From Pantoea alfalfae (GTDB taxonomy: Bacteria > Pseudomonadota > Gammaproteobacteria > Enterobacterales > Enterobacteriaceae): DNA of 64,000 nucleotides. This document shows, piece by piece, positions 39,608-48,608 of this stretch. Where the stretch lies: NCBI RefSeq assembly GCF_019880205.1, contig NZ_CP082292.1, positions 682,001 through 746,000 on the forward strand, in the 5' to 3' direction. A program made the translations under genes and the position numbers. Under the pieces are notes generated by a model. That model did no database searches. It was not told the origin of the DNA and worked only from the letters and a program-made list of their open reading frames with translations. Numbering within the stretch: position 1 is the stretch's first letter; every line of letters begins with the position of its first letter.

Positions 39608-40579
39608 ATGGTTATGTCAGAAGAAGCGCTGCGTCTGCAAATACAGAACCTGAAAAAGCACAATGCGCGTCTGAAGCGTATAGCGCATGATGCCCGCACC
39701 AAACTCAATGCGGCGCTGGATGGCACCGGACTGTTTCTGTGGCAGCTCGATATTCCCAGCGGCAAGCTGGTGATCTTTAACCGGCGCTGGGGCGCGATGC
39801 TCGGCTTCCAGCCAAAAGAGACCGACGCCAACTTCGAATCGTGGAAAGAGAGCCTGCATCCCGATGACGCCGCCGAGGTTTTGCGAGCGTTTAACGATCA
39901 CATTGCCGGAAGAGCGCCTTATTACGAAGCGCTGCATCGCATGATCGCCAAAAATGGCAGTATCACGTGGGTGCTGGATCGCGGTCGGGTCAGTGAGTGG
40001 AACGCGCACGGCGAGCCGGTTAAAGTCATTGGCACTCACATCGACATGACCAAAGAGAAGCAATATGAAGAGCAGCTCGCCCTGCTGGCGCTGCACGATC
40101 CTCTTACGCTGCTCAACAATCGCCATGCTCTGCAAAATGATTTCTGTGAAATGAAAGCGCAGGGGCCGCTCTGCGTTGTTTTTATTGATCTGGATAATTT
40201 CAAAAACGTCAACGACACCCTGGGGCATCGCAGCGGTGATGAAGTGTTAATTCAGTTAAGTCAGCGATTGACTGATCTTTCCCCGGCAGAGGTGATCATC
40301 GGCCGGCTTGGCGGCGATGAATTCGTCCTGCTAATGCCGTTTGCACTAAGCGAGCCGCAGGTCAGACAGCTGGCGCATGCCTGCCTTGACGCGGTACTTA
40401 CCCCTTTTGATTTGGCTAACGGGCAAGCGCACATAGGCGCGTCAGTAGGCGTGTCACAGGTTCGGGTAAAAGATGACTTTGATACCGCCCTGGCACGGGC
40501 TGATGAAGCCATGTACCGCATTAAGAAAAATGGCAAACGCGGTGTGGCCTTTGCGCCCGCTTTCCCGGATCCCTTCTGA
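39608..40579 (+). CDS. PAS-GGDEF diguanylate cyclase
   Basis: 323 residues: an N-terminal coiled coil (about 1-30), a PAS-3 type domain (about 35-150; FLWQLDIPSGKLVIFNRRWGAMLG, then SLHPDD and ITWVLDRGRV), and a GGDEF domain with GRLGGDEF intact and the DLDNFKNVND metal/GTP segment. No RxxD site at the usual place. It should make c-di-GMP from GTP in the cytoplasm in response to a PAS ligand. The start is one of two nearby ATGs (39608 or 39614), neither with a strong ribosome-binding site. It is monocistronic. Confidence 0.9.
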   Translation: MVMSEEALRLQIQNLKKHNARLKRIAHDARTKLNAALDGTGLFLWQLDIPSGKLVIFNRRWGAMLGFQPKETDANFESWKESLHPDDAAEVLRAFNDHIAGRAPYYEALHRMIAKNGSITWVLDRGRVSEWNAHGEPVKVIGTHIDMTKEKQYEEQLALLALHDPLTLLNNRHALQNDFCEMKAQGPLCVVFIDLDNFKNVNDTLGHRSGDEVLIQLSQRLTDLSPAEVIIGRLGGDEFVLLMPFALSEPQVRQLAHACLDAVLTPFDLANGQAHIGASVGVSQVRVKDDFDTALARADEAMYRIKKNGKRGVAFAPAFPDPF

Positions 40580-41328
40580 TACTGCTCTACTGGACCGGAC
40601 AGCAGCCTGGCCTGCTGTTAGTACGTCATCTCATCTCTCGTCCCGGCTACCTTTAATCCATAGTTTTGAGCCTTGCCTTTGGCGCGACGTGCGATAAAGC
40701 AGTAGTAACCGACAAAAAAAGGTTTTTCGTATTATTCTTAATTTTGGTTTTTAGAAGCAAATTGCCTCGCTTTTTCCGCTTCGCTTACCTGGTATTACCA
40801 CTCCAGAATCAGAAGTGTCATTTGAATTAAAACTCTCGTTAAAACAGCATAACTGATCATTTAATGATCAATTTCAGCTATTTTAAGCGGGTGGATTTAA
40901 CTCTTTACGCTTCGCTTATTTATAACGTCATGAAAAACTAAATTAGTGTTATTTGCCGCTTCGCTTAGGGAATTTGATCGTTTGTTGATCATCTTCACTA
41001 ACTGATATTGATGTAGTTTTCTCAGTACCGCTTCGGTTACTATTTTTTCAATTGGACATTTTTCGAAAATGATCGATTAATAGGGCGCGGCGATTTTTGT
41101 AAGCAATCTTTTTTACGCCGTATCCCTTTTTTAAATAGTACAGAGCGATAGTTGAAAGGCGTTACCAATCCGGATGAAGTTTGTACTGTCAATAAGGTGA
41201 TGCTGTAACAGATTTTTATTTGTCTTTCTTGATCGGTCCGATTTTCTGTCTACATTTATGTTGCTGAATCGGCCTGATGAAGCATTAACTGTGCAAATTC
41301 TGATTTCAACTTCAAAGAGGAACACAGA
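40580..41328. repeat. AT-rich intergenic region with repeated CCGCTTCGCTTA words
   Basis: 749 bp without a gene. CCGCTTCGCTTA or a one-base variant occurs at 40776-40787, 40907-40918, 40956-40967 and 41028-41039 (the last as CGGTTA), always on the same strand in AT-rich surroundings. Interspersed are TGATCA/TGATCG words, including TGATCATTTAATGATCA at 40853-40869. The function is unknown; a multi-site binding region or a degenerate repeat family is possible. Confidence 0.6.
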
Positions 41329-41493
41329 ATGACTCAATATCGCGGTGGGGCCGGAAATTTTGCGGCTGATAAGGAGCGTGCTGCGGAAGCAGGACGCAAG
41401 GGCGGTCAGAAAAGCGGCGGGAATTTTAAGAACGATCCCGAACGTGCCATTGAAGCCGGACGCAAGGGAGGTAAGGTAAGCCGCAGAAGCTAA
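41329..41493 (+). CDS. yciG: KGG-motif stress protein YciG
   Basis: 54 residues, two copies of the con-10/KGG repeat: ADKERAAEAGRKGGQKSGGNF and NDPERAIEAGRKGGKVS. Close to E. coli YciG (59), whose family is linked with stress response and, in some bacteria, motility. AAAGAGGA upstream of ATG 41329. It precedes yciF and yciE as in E. coli, but here a terminator and about 500 bp separate them. Confidence 0.93.
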   Translation: MTQYRGGAGNFAADKERAAEAGRKGGQKSGGNFKNDPERAIEAGRKGGKVSRRS

Positions 41494-41630
41494 ACGCTTT
41501 TAAGGTTGCTGTAACAGCAGTTTAATGCGTTTGCCGGGCTGTGCAGATTCTCTTTTCATTAGCCTGCAAGATAATTACCTCCTGAATTATGTCGCTGATT
41601 TATCATCGGCACAGAGAGACACCGTTAATT

Positions 41631-41662
41631 AAACCGGTCGGGATTTCCCTGCCGGTTTTTTA
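41631..41662 (+). terminator. Rho-independent terminator downstream of yciG
   Basis: AAACCGG-TCGGG-ATTT-CCCTG-CCGGTTT followed by TTT. It lies 138 bp past the yciG stop and would split yciG from yciFE. Confidence 0.8.
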
Positions 41663-41917
41663 TTTTCTATCGTTTAAAGTTATACGAATTAATAAAGTCC
41701 TGTACAACTAAGTTTTAAATGGCGCTTTTTTCATGCACATAATCTGAAAAAATTTATGCAGCGATTTATTGCTTTGTACAAATTCAACCTGCCTGGCGAA
41801 GCCGGAGCCATAAAAAATTTATCCGCTAAATCACTGCTGTGAAAAGGAAAATGCATTTTATATGCTACTTCTGTCTTAAATTCAGGCTGATGAAACGTGC
41901 GATATTAAGAATCTCCA

Positions 41918-41924
41918 CTAGACT
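41918..41924 (+). promoter_or_regulatory. Candidate sigma-S type -10 element before yciFE
   Basis: CTAGACT resembles the CTATACT/CTACACT -10 used by sigma-S and lies 72 bp upstream of the yciF start. The genes are stress-associated in relatives. No -35 was assigned. Confidence 0.35.
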
Positions 41925-41995
41925 TTTCAGGTGTCAACGACATGACTGGCGTTGCGTTATTATCGACGCAGCTTTTTAAACAATGAGGCTATCTT

Positions 41996-42478
41996 ATGAC
42001 AGTGAAAACGTTAAACGATCTGTTCATCCATGACCTATCCGATGTATACAGCGCTGAGAAACAGATAACCCGTGCATTGCCTAAAATGGCGCGCGCAGCC
42101 AGTGACGAAAACCTTATCGCTGCGTTCAATCAGCACCTGGAAGAGACCCGTGCTCAGATTGAACGACTTGATGAACTGGTGGAAGTAACACCTGAAGTCA
42201 AAATCAAAAGAATGAAATGCCATGCGCTCGAGGGTCTGGTTGAAGAGGCGCAGGAAATTATCGACTCGGTCGAGAAGGGCGAAATCCGCGATCAGGGGCT
42301 GATCGGTGCAGCGCAGAAAGTGGAGCACTATGAGATTGCGACTTACGGTACGTTGCATGCGCTGGCGCTGAAGCTGGGTTATACCAAAGCGGCAGAGCTG
42401 CTGGCCGCGACTCTGGATGAAGAGAAACAAACCGATGAGAAACTCACCTCGGTAGCCGAAGCTATTACTGTCTCTTAA
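41996..42478 (+). CDS. yciF: DUF892 ferritin-like protein YciF
   Basis: 160 residues, all-helical ferritin-like DUF892 domain. HDLSDVYSAEKQITRALPKMARAA, HLEETRAQIERLDE, and KVEHYEIATYGTL give the helix-borne Glu/His positions of the di-iron-like site. Matches E. coli YciF (166). Expressed under stress in enterics; the biochemical role is unknown. It sits 10 bp before yciE. Confidence 0.93.
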   Translation: MTVKTLNDLFIHDLSDVYSAEKQITRALPKMARAASDENLIAAFNQHLEETRAQIERLDELVEVTPEVKIKRMKCHALEGLVEEAQEIIDSVEKGEIRDQGLIGAAQKVEHYEIATYGTLHALALKLGYTKAAELLAATLDEEKQTDEKLTSVAEAITVS

Positions 42479-42488
42479 GGAGTAACAC

Positions 42489-42995
42489 ATGACAGCGATC
42501 GAACACTATCATGACTGGCTGCGCGATGCGCATGCGATGGAAAAGCAGGCAGAAAGCATGCTGAGCAAGATGTCAGGCCGTCTTGAACACTATCCGGCGC
42601 TGGAACAGCGTCTGGCGCAACATCTGGAAGAGACTAAGCATCAGCTGACCCTGCTGGAACAACTGCTCGACAGCCACGGTATCGATCACTCTGTGATGAA
42701 AGATGCGATGGGTAAAATGGCGGCGACCGGCCAGGCGGTGGGCGGTATGTTTAACTCAGATGAAGTGGTGAAGGGTGCCATCAGTGGCTACGTTTTTGAG
42801 AATGCTGAGATCGCCAGCTACACCAGCCTGATCGCCGCGGCGGAGCAGGTAGGCGATACGCAGGGCGTTCGCATTCTCAACGAGATCCGCGATCAGGAAG
42901 TGGCCATGGCGGAGTGGCTGCTGCAGAACCTGCCTGACGTGACTCAGCAGTTCCTGCAACGTGCATCACAGCCGGGCACTGAAGCGAAGAAGTAA
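42489..42995 (+). CDS. yciE: DUF892 ferritin-like protein YciE
   Basis: 168 residues, the same length as E. coli YciE. Paralogue of YciF with EHYHDWLRDAHAMEKQAESML at the N-terminus, HLEETKHQL and VFENAEIASYTSL. Forms an operon with yciF, probably a heteromeric or paired stress protein system. A bidirectional terminator follows. Confidence 0.94.
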   Translation: MTAIEHYHDWLRDAHAMEKQAESMLSKMSGRLEHYPALEQRLAQHLEETKHQLTLLEQLLDSHGIDHSVMKDAMGKMAATGQAVGGMFNSDEVVKGAISGYVFENAEIASYTSLIAAAEQVGDTQGVRILNEIRDQEVAMAEWLLQNLPDVTQQFLQRASQPGTEAKK

Positions 42996-43013
42996 CGCCT
43001 GACAGCCTGCATG

Positions 43014-43041
43014 AAAAAAGCCGGGAATTGCCCGGCTTTTT
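43014..43041. terminator. Bidirectional terminator between yciE and treF
   Basis: AAAAAAGCCGGG and CCCGGCTTTTT form a stem flanked by A/T runs on both sides, serving the two convergent genes. Confidence 0.88.
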
Positions 43042-43070
43042 GCGTTTTAGTAATTTGCAGGCTGCGACAC

Positions 43071-44729
43071 TCAGTCAGCCATTAAATGCCCATACATCGT
43101 CATCAGCTTACGGGTAACGCCGTTCGTCCAGCCAAAGCCATCCTGTAACGGATATTCACCGCCGCCGCCGGGGCGCGCGCGTTCTCCGCTGATGTCATAC
43201 TTCTCGACCAGCTTGTGGTGCAGCTGATAGAAGTTATTCACCGTATTAAGCCAGTTTACCGCGACTTCACTTGCCAGCGTCTCTTCACCGTAGTTATTCA
43301 GGCCAACAACGGCCATCCACTGCATCGGTGCCCAGCCGTTGGGACGATCCCACTGCTCACCGCTTTCCACCATTGAAGTCAGCAGGCCACCGTTGCTCAG
43401 CAGCAGATGACGCAGTGAGATTGCCTGCAGATGCGCCTGATGCGGCGTCGCCAGACCCACAAATAGCGGAACCACAGAGGCAACGGTAAAAGCACCGAAA
43501 CGTTCACGACGCCAGTCGTAGTCGCGGAACACACCAGCGGTGCTATCCCAGAGGTAACGGGTGATAGCACGTTTCCGCGTTTCCGCTTTTTTCTGCCAGG
43601 CCAGCGCCGTCAGCTCTTCACCTTTGGCGTGCGACAGGGTGGCAATCATCAGCTCCAGCTTGTACAGGAACGCGTTCAGATCGATGGGGATAAACTGCGT
43701 TGTACGGATACTCGACAGCCGTTTCGGGTTACGCAGCCAGCGCGAGGAGTAATCCCAGCCCGACTCTGCACCAGCACGCAGGTCACGATAGACTTCGCTG
43801 GCCGGACGTCTGGATTCGCGCGCGGTTTCGACATCTTCCATCCACGACTCATCACGTGGCGTATCGCGGTCATCCCAGTAACGATTCAGCAGCGAGCCAT
43901 TTGGCATCCGCACGACGTGACGATAAGCCTGGTTTGGCATCAGTGAGCCGGCACCATCCATCCAGAACTGGTACTCCTTCATCAGCTGTTCCTGATAGCG
44001 CTTAGCACCGCGCACGCCATCTTCTTCGAACAGCTCCACCATCAGGGCAAATACCGGCGGCTGGGAACGGCTGAGATAGTAAGTACGGTTGCCGTTTGGC
44101 ACATGACCGTAGTTATCGATCAGCCAGGCAAAGTTATCCGCCATGTGACGCAGCAGGTCATCACGGCCCGACTCCGCCAGGCCCAGCATGGTGAAGTAGG
44201 AGTCCCAGTAGTAAGTTTCGCCAAAGCGTCCGCCCGGAACTACATAAGGTTTTGGTAACGGCAGCAGCGATGAGTGCGGCATATGCTGCTGTGGCATTTT
44301 GGTCAAAACTGGCCACAGGTCATCGATATGCTCATTGAGCGATTTATCCGGGTTGGAGACATAAAAACTTTCGTTTACGCCAGGCAGATAAAAGTGATCG
44401 GCAACAAAACGCGACAGGTCAAAATCACTGCTGCGTTTCTGTCGACGATAGCGCATCAGCACATCCAGCGGATCGTACTTAGGCGAACAGTCGGGGAAGG
44501 TTTTGCTGTCCTCGAAAATCCGCGACATCTGGACATGTTCAAACAGTTCCAGATAACGATCGGCAGGCGTGAGCGCATCCGGCGCCGGTAAGCCTTCAAT
44601 CAGCTCCGGTTCCGGTTCAGAATCCTGCATGCGATCCAGTTTCAGTTCATGGGGATCGTATTGATACTCAACTTCCGCCCCGGCACGAACCTCTTCAAGT
44701 GCATTTTGTTGCTGGCGATGGGTATTAAT
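43071..44729 (-). CDS. treF: Cytoplasmic trehalase, apparent ATT start codon
   Basis: GH37 trehalase, cytoplasmic, hydrolyses trehalose to two glucoses. Signatures [14 protein letters not shown] and [10 protein letters not shown], and the C-terminal [17 protein letters not shown], are present. The first in-frame ATG (44630) would give 519 residues with no ribosome-binding site, yet protein similarity to E. coli TreF (549) continues 33 codons further (YDPHELKLD). That extension begins with ATT at 44729-44727, placed 5 nt after a perfect AGGAGG (44740-44735); no ATG, GTG or TTG lies between. So the native protein is probably 552 residues initiated at ATT. No signal peptide. Confidence 0.87.
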   Translation of the reverse strand: MNTHRQQQNALEEVRAGAEVEYQYDPHELKLDRMQDSEPEPELIEGLPAPDALTPADRYLELFEHVQMSRIFEDSKTFPDCSPKYDPLDVLMRYRRQKRSSDFDLSRFVADHFYLPGVNESFYVSNPDKSLNEHIDDLWPVLTKMPQQHMPHSSLLPLPKPYVVPGGRFGETYYWDSYFTMLGLAESGRDDLLRHMADNFAWLIDNYGHVPNGNRTYYLSRSQPPVFALMVELFEEDGVRGAKRYQEQLMKEYQFWMDGAGSLMPNQAYRHVVRMPNGSLLNRYWDDRDTPRDESWMEDVETARESRRPASEVYRDLRAGAESGWDYSSRWLRNPKRLSSIRTTQFIPIDLNAFLYKLELMIATLSHAKGEELTALAWQKKAETRKRAITRYLWDSTAGVFRDYDWRRERFGAFTVASVVPLFVGLATPHQAHLQAISLRHLLLSNGGLLTSMVESGEQWDRPNGWAPMQWMAVVGLNNYGEETLASEVAVNWLNTVNNFYQLHHKLVEKYDISGERARPGGGGEYPLQDGFGWTNGVTRKLMTMYGHLMAD

Positions 44730-45080
44730 AACGGCCTCCTGAGCGGTCGTGGTTGCACAAAGGACAAATTATAGACCTCTCATCCCAGGGAACAACAATG
44801 CAGAATATCTATGAACGTAATAAAAATTGTCGATTAATCGAGCTTTTTTAATAAATTCCAGTCAATTCAACCAAATATAGCGGTGTTCACAAAAAACGCA
44901 TTTCAGATGAATCTCTTAGCGACCCGAATAAAAAAATTTAACCTGAAGAAAACTGGCGTTTATTCACATTTTGTAAAAGAAACCGCAGCTGCAAAGGGTG
45001 CAGAAAATGGCATACGCAACGGAAATCAGGGCAGAAGTGGGAAGTGAGCGGGCCAGGTTGCCCGCTCAGAGAAAGCTGGA
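44730..45080. other. treF upstream region and qorB downstream hairpin
   Basis: 351 bp. The left side is AT-rich and should carry the treF promoter. TGAGCGGGC...GCCCGCTCA at 45045-45068 is a 9-bp hairpin just past the qorB stop and probably ends that transcript. No gene seen. Confidence 0.5.
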
Positions 45081-45938
45081 TTAATGGTTTGCCAATGCTG
45101 CGCGGATCACCGCCTGCCAGCTTGTGGTCGGGCGACCGATCAGTTTGCTCAGCTGACGCGAATCATCAAACAGACCCCCTTTTTCTGCACCAGCATCAGA
45201 ATCTGCCAGCATCTCTGCCAGACCTTCTGGCAGGCCAGCGCCTTTCAGCGCGGCGGCAAAGTCAGCCTGAGACAGGTTGACGTAATCGACCTTCTCCCCA
45301 CTCTGTGTGGCAATCTCCGCAGCAAACTGCGCCAGCGTGTAGCTGTCGTCGCCGGACAGCTCATAGACTTTGCCCGCCTGATCGTCACGGGTCATCACTT
45401 CAGCCGCCGCTTCAGCGTAATCCTGACGGGCAGCTGAGGCGATGCGGCCTTCACCCGCCGCGCCGATAAACGCATGATGCGCCAGCGCCGGAGGAATGCT
45501 GGCGGCATAGTTCTCGGTGTACCAGCCGTTGCGAAGCAGGGCAAACGGGATACCCGAGGCTTTCAGCAGCGCTTCAGTCGCGCGATGTTCAACACCTAAA
45601 CCCAGCGGTGAGGTATCCGCATGCAGCAGACTGGTGTAGGCGATAAAGCCCACGCCTGCCGCCTTTGCAGCGTCGATGACAGCTTTATGCTGCGCCTCAC
45701 GCTGGCCCACTTCACTGCCCGAGATCAGCAGCAGCTTATCCACGCCTGCAAAAGCGGCTTCCAGCGTCTCTGGCTGGCCATAATCGGCCTGGCGCACAAT
45801 CACGCCCAGCGCAGCAAGATCGGCCGCTTTGGCGGGCGTACGCACAGCGGCAACAATTTCTGCCGCCGGCACTTTTTTCAGTAATGCATCGATAACGATT
45901 CGGCCCAGCTGGCCGGTGGCACCTGTAACTGCAATCAT
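45081..45938 (-). CDS. qorB: NAD(P)H:quinone oxidoreductase 2 (QorB)
   Basis: 285 residues of the NmrA-like atypical SDR class: N-terminal NADP loop GATGQLG, then AYTSLLHADTSPLGL and RNGWYTENY as in E. coli QorB/YtfG (286). It reduces quinones with NADPH. Divergent from an HxlR regulator, as ytfG and ytfH are in E. coli. Confidence 0.94.
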   Translation of the reverse strand: MIAVTGATGQLGRIVIDALLKKVPAAEIVAAVRTPAKAADLAALGVIVRQADYGQPETLEAAFAGVDKLLLISGSEVGQREAQHKAVIDAAKAAGVGFIAYTSLLHADTSPLGLGVEHRATEALLKASGIPFALLRNGWYTENYAASIPPALAHHAFIGAAGEGRIASAARQDYAEAAAEVMTRDDQAGKVYELSGDDSYTLAQFAAEIATQSGEKVDYVNLSQADFAAALKGAGLPEGLAEMLADSDAGAEKGGLFDDSRQLSKLIGRPTTSWQAVIRAALANH

Positions 45939-45981
45939 GGGATGACTCCTGTGGCTGTTGGTGAAATCCAGACTAAGATAT

Positions 45982-46020
45982 AAACTAATTTTTAGTAAGT
46001 ACTTACAGAATTGTTAGTTT
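45982..46020. promoter_or_regulatory. Nested palindromic operator between qorB and qorR
   Basis: GTAAGTACTTAC (45995-46006) is a perfect 12-bp palindrome lying inside an outer inverted repeat AAACTAA (45982-45988) / TTAGTTT (46014-46020). The position in the short divergent promoter fits binding of the HxlR-type regulator encoded to the right. Confidence 0.6.
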
Positions 46021-46036
46021 GAGGTGTGCAGATTAA

Positions 46037-46417
46037 ATGTCTGAAAAACTCAGTGAAAAATTTAGTCGTGGTGAACTGCTTAACGTTAACTGTCCGTCGC
46101 GCGACGTACTAAAACGGGTGACCAGCCGCTGGAGCGTACTGATCCTGCTGGCCCTGCAGGATCAGACGCTACGCTTCAGTGCATTGCGCCGTGCGGTCGG
46201 TGGCGTCAGCGAACGGATGCTGGCGCAGAATCTGCGCTATCTGGAGGAAGATGGCTTCGTGCAGCGCATCGCTTACGATGTTGTGCCGCCGCACGTAGAG
46301 TATCGTCTGACCCCGCTTGGCCGTGAAGTCAGTGAACAGGTGGTGGGGCTGGCGGACTGGCTGGAGCTGAATCTGAGCCGGATTCTGGCACAGCGTGAAA
46401 AATCTGCAGCTGAGTAA
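46037..46417 (+). CDS. qorR: HxlR-family redox regulator (QorR/YtfH)
   Basis: 126 residues, equal in length to E. coli YtfH. HxlR winged helix (SRWSVLILLAL..LRFSALRRAVGGVSERMLAQNLRYLEEDGFV) with one cysteine near the N-terminus (NVNCPSRDVL) at the position used as thiol sensor in YodB-like members. Expected to repress qorB and itself until oxidants or quinones modify the Cys. Confidence 0.93.
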   Translation: MSEKLSEKFSRGELLNVNCPSRDVLKRVTSRWSVLILLALQDQTLRFSALRRAVGGVSERMLAQNLRYLEEDGFVQRIAYDVVPPHVEYRLTPLGREVSEQVVGLADWLELNLSRILAQREKSAAE

Positions 46418-47194
46418 AATTCTCAGCCTGTCAGCTATCTCGTCGTGAAGGGGGGATGCTGGCAGAAGATTTCTGATCTGCTCTTCTCTTACTTCACTCC
46501 CTGAAACCGGAATAACGTAACGGCAGCGAAAATAACCCCAGCGGTTTTTACGCCTCTTTGCTGGTTATTAAATCATTTTATCAAGCTCAGGCCCGGAATA
46601 ACTGACTGCTTCGTACGTGCTGTTAATTAATAACGGCTTTTTGACCCATTTTATTAACATCTCTGGTGGCGCTTAACTGCGCTGCTCTGGCTATTTTTCG
46701 CCAGGATCCAGGTCTGGATTAACCCGGGTAAAGCAAAAAATTAAACAAAGCGGTTCAGATAACTATTTACTAATGTAACTCTTTAAGAAATAAGGTTATT
46801 TAAATTATTTACTCTCAATTTTGCCCTTTTTTAAAACCGGATTTATAAAAAAATAGCTTCTGAAAACAGCCGGTTGAAGGCTTTTTTTAGTCAGGTGTTG
46901 CTTTGCCGACGTGAAATTTTAAAGTGACAAATACCGTAACATTAACGACACATAAATACGCTCTGATTAACCTTTAATCCTTATTTTTAAATAAGTAATT
47001 CCCGCTAAAAACAATGATCAAAATCAACAAAGACTGTTATAGTTTTCATTAACCCCACTGTTTCTGTTTCCTCGTCGCGGATAGTTCTAAATTTGCGGCG
47101 GGAATTTCAATAAGCGCAGAGAAGTCAGCGCATCAGGCTTAAGTTGTTAATAATAAGTAAATACATGGTGTTCTATGTGGCAAAGAGGTAAGCA
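46418..47194. promoter_or_regulatory. Long AT-rich region upstream of cioAB with an FNR-like site
   Basis: 777 bp with no gene recognised. ATGATCAAAATCAA at 47014-47027 matches the FNR/ANR consensus TTGAT-N4-ATCAA at 9 of 10 positions, suitable for oxygen-dependent control of the oxidase genes that follow. Numerous poly-A/T tracts suggest a complex promoter. The distance to a start site is not determined. Confidence 0.45.
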
Positions 47195-48607
47195 ATGTTC
47201 GGATTAGATGCCTTTCATCTGGCCAGGATTCAGTTCGCATTTACTGTTTCCTTCCATATTATCTTTCCCGCCATCACCATCGGTCTCGCCAGCTTCCTGG
47301 CTGTACTCGAAGGTATGTGGCTCAAAACCCGCGATCAAACCTATCGCGATCTCTACCATTTCTGGTCCAAAATCTTTGCCGTTAACTTCGGTATGGGTGT
47401 GGTATCAGGACTGGTAATGGCTTATCAGTTCGGTACGAACTGGAGCGGCTTCTCAGAGTTTGCCGGCAGTATCACCGGCCCGCTGCTCACCTATGAAGTG
47501 CTGACGGCGTTCTTCCTGGAAGCGGGCTTCCTGGGCGTGATGCTGTTTGGCTGGAATCGCGTAGGTCCGGGTCTGCACTTCTTTGCCACCTGCATGGTCG
47601 CCCTGGGGACACTGATTTCGACCTTCTGGATCCTGGCCTCTAACAGCTGGATGCATACGCCGCAGGGCTACATCATTCAGAATGGCATCGTGGTTCCGCA
47701 GGATTGGTTCAAAATCGTCTTTAACCCCTCTTTCCCTTACCGGTTGTTCCATATGTCGGTGGCGGCGTTCCTGGCGAGTGCCTTCTTTGTTGGGTCGTCG
47801 GCGGCCTGGCATCTGCTGAAGGGCAACAATAATCCTGCCATCCGCAGGATGTTCTCCATGGCGTTGTGGATGGCGCTGATCGTCGCGCCGATTCAGGCAA
47901 TGATTGGTGATGCTCACGGTCTGAACACACTGGAGCATCAGCCTGCCAAGATCGCGGCAATTGAAGGACACTGGGAAAACCCGCCGGGTGAAGCCACACC
48001 GCTGATTCTGTTTGGTATTCCCGACATGGAGCAGGAGCGCACCAAATATGCGCTGGAAGTGCCTTATCTCGGCAGTCTGATTCTGACGCATAGTCTGGAC
48101 AAGCAGGTTCCGGCGCTGAAGTCGTTCCCGAAAGAGGATCGACCTAATTCAACGGTGATTTTCTGGTCCTTCCGCGTGATGGTGGCGCTGGGCCTGCTGA
48201 TGATCACGCTCGGCGTGGTCAGCCTGTGGCTGCGTTTTAAAGGGCGTCTTTATGAGTCGCGTCCGTTCCTGTGGTTTGCGCTGCTGATGGGACCATCGGG
48301 TCTGATTGCGATTCTGGCTGGCTGGTTTACTACTGAAATCGGTCGTCAGCCGTGGGTGGTTTATGGCGTTCAGCGTACCATCGATGCGGTCTCGGCACAT
48401 GGCGATATGCACATGAGCATCAGCCTGCTGGCCTTTATTCTGGTCTATAGCTCGGTGTTTGGCGTGGGGTATCACTACATGATGCGTCTGATTAAGCAGG
48501 GACCGGTTGTCGGCGAAGGTCATACCACCGAAGAGGGTGGACCGGGTCAGAAGAAAACGCCAGCGCGTCCACTTTCCGCTGCCACCTTTAAGGATGGAGA
48601 CCACTAA
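47195..48607 (+). CDS. cioA: Cytochrome bd-type ubiquinol oxidase subunit I, CIO type (short Q-loop)
   Basis: 470 residues, nine predicted helices. His near the start (SFHIIFPAIT), FRVMVALGLL, and the GRQPWV quinol-oxidase signature are present. The periplasmic Q-loop between about residues 250 and 325 is about 60 residues shorter than in E. coli CydA (522), as in the cyanide-insensitive oxidase CioA of Pseudomonas. It oxidises ubiquinol and reduces O2 in the inner membrane without proton pumping. Overlap-free spacing of 1 bp to subunit II. Confidence 0.92.
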   Translation: MFGLDAFHLARIQFAFTVSFHIIFPAITIGLASFLAVLEGMWLKTRDQTYRDLYHFWSKIFAVNFGMGVVSGLVMAYQFGTNWSGFSEFAGSITGPLLTYEVLTAFFLEAGFLGVMLFGWNRVGPGLHFFATCMVALGTLISTFWILASNSWMHTPQGYIIQNGIVVPQDWFKIVFNPSFPYRLFHMSVAAFLASAFFVGSSAAWHLLKGNNNPAIRRMFSMALWMALIVAPIQAMIGDAHGLNTLEHQPAKIAAIEGHWENPPGEATPLILFGIPDMEQERTKYALEVPYLGSLILTHSLDKQVPALKSFPKEDRPNSTVIFWSFRVMVALGLLMITLGVVSLWLRFKGRLYESRPFLWFALLMGPSGLIAILAGWFTTEIGRQPWVVYGVQRTIDAVSAHGDMHMSISLLAFILVYSSVFGVGYHYMMRLIKQGPVVGEGHTTEEGGPGQKKTPARPLSAATFKDGDH

Positions 48608-48608
48608 G

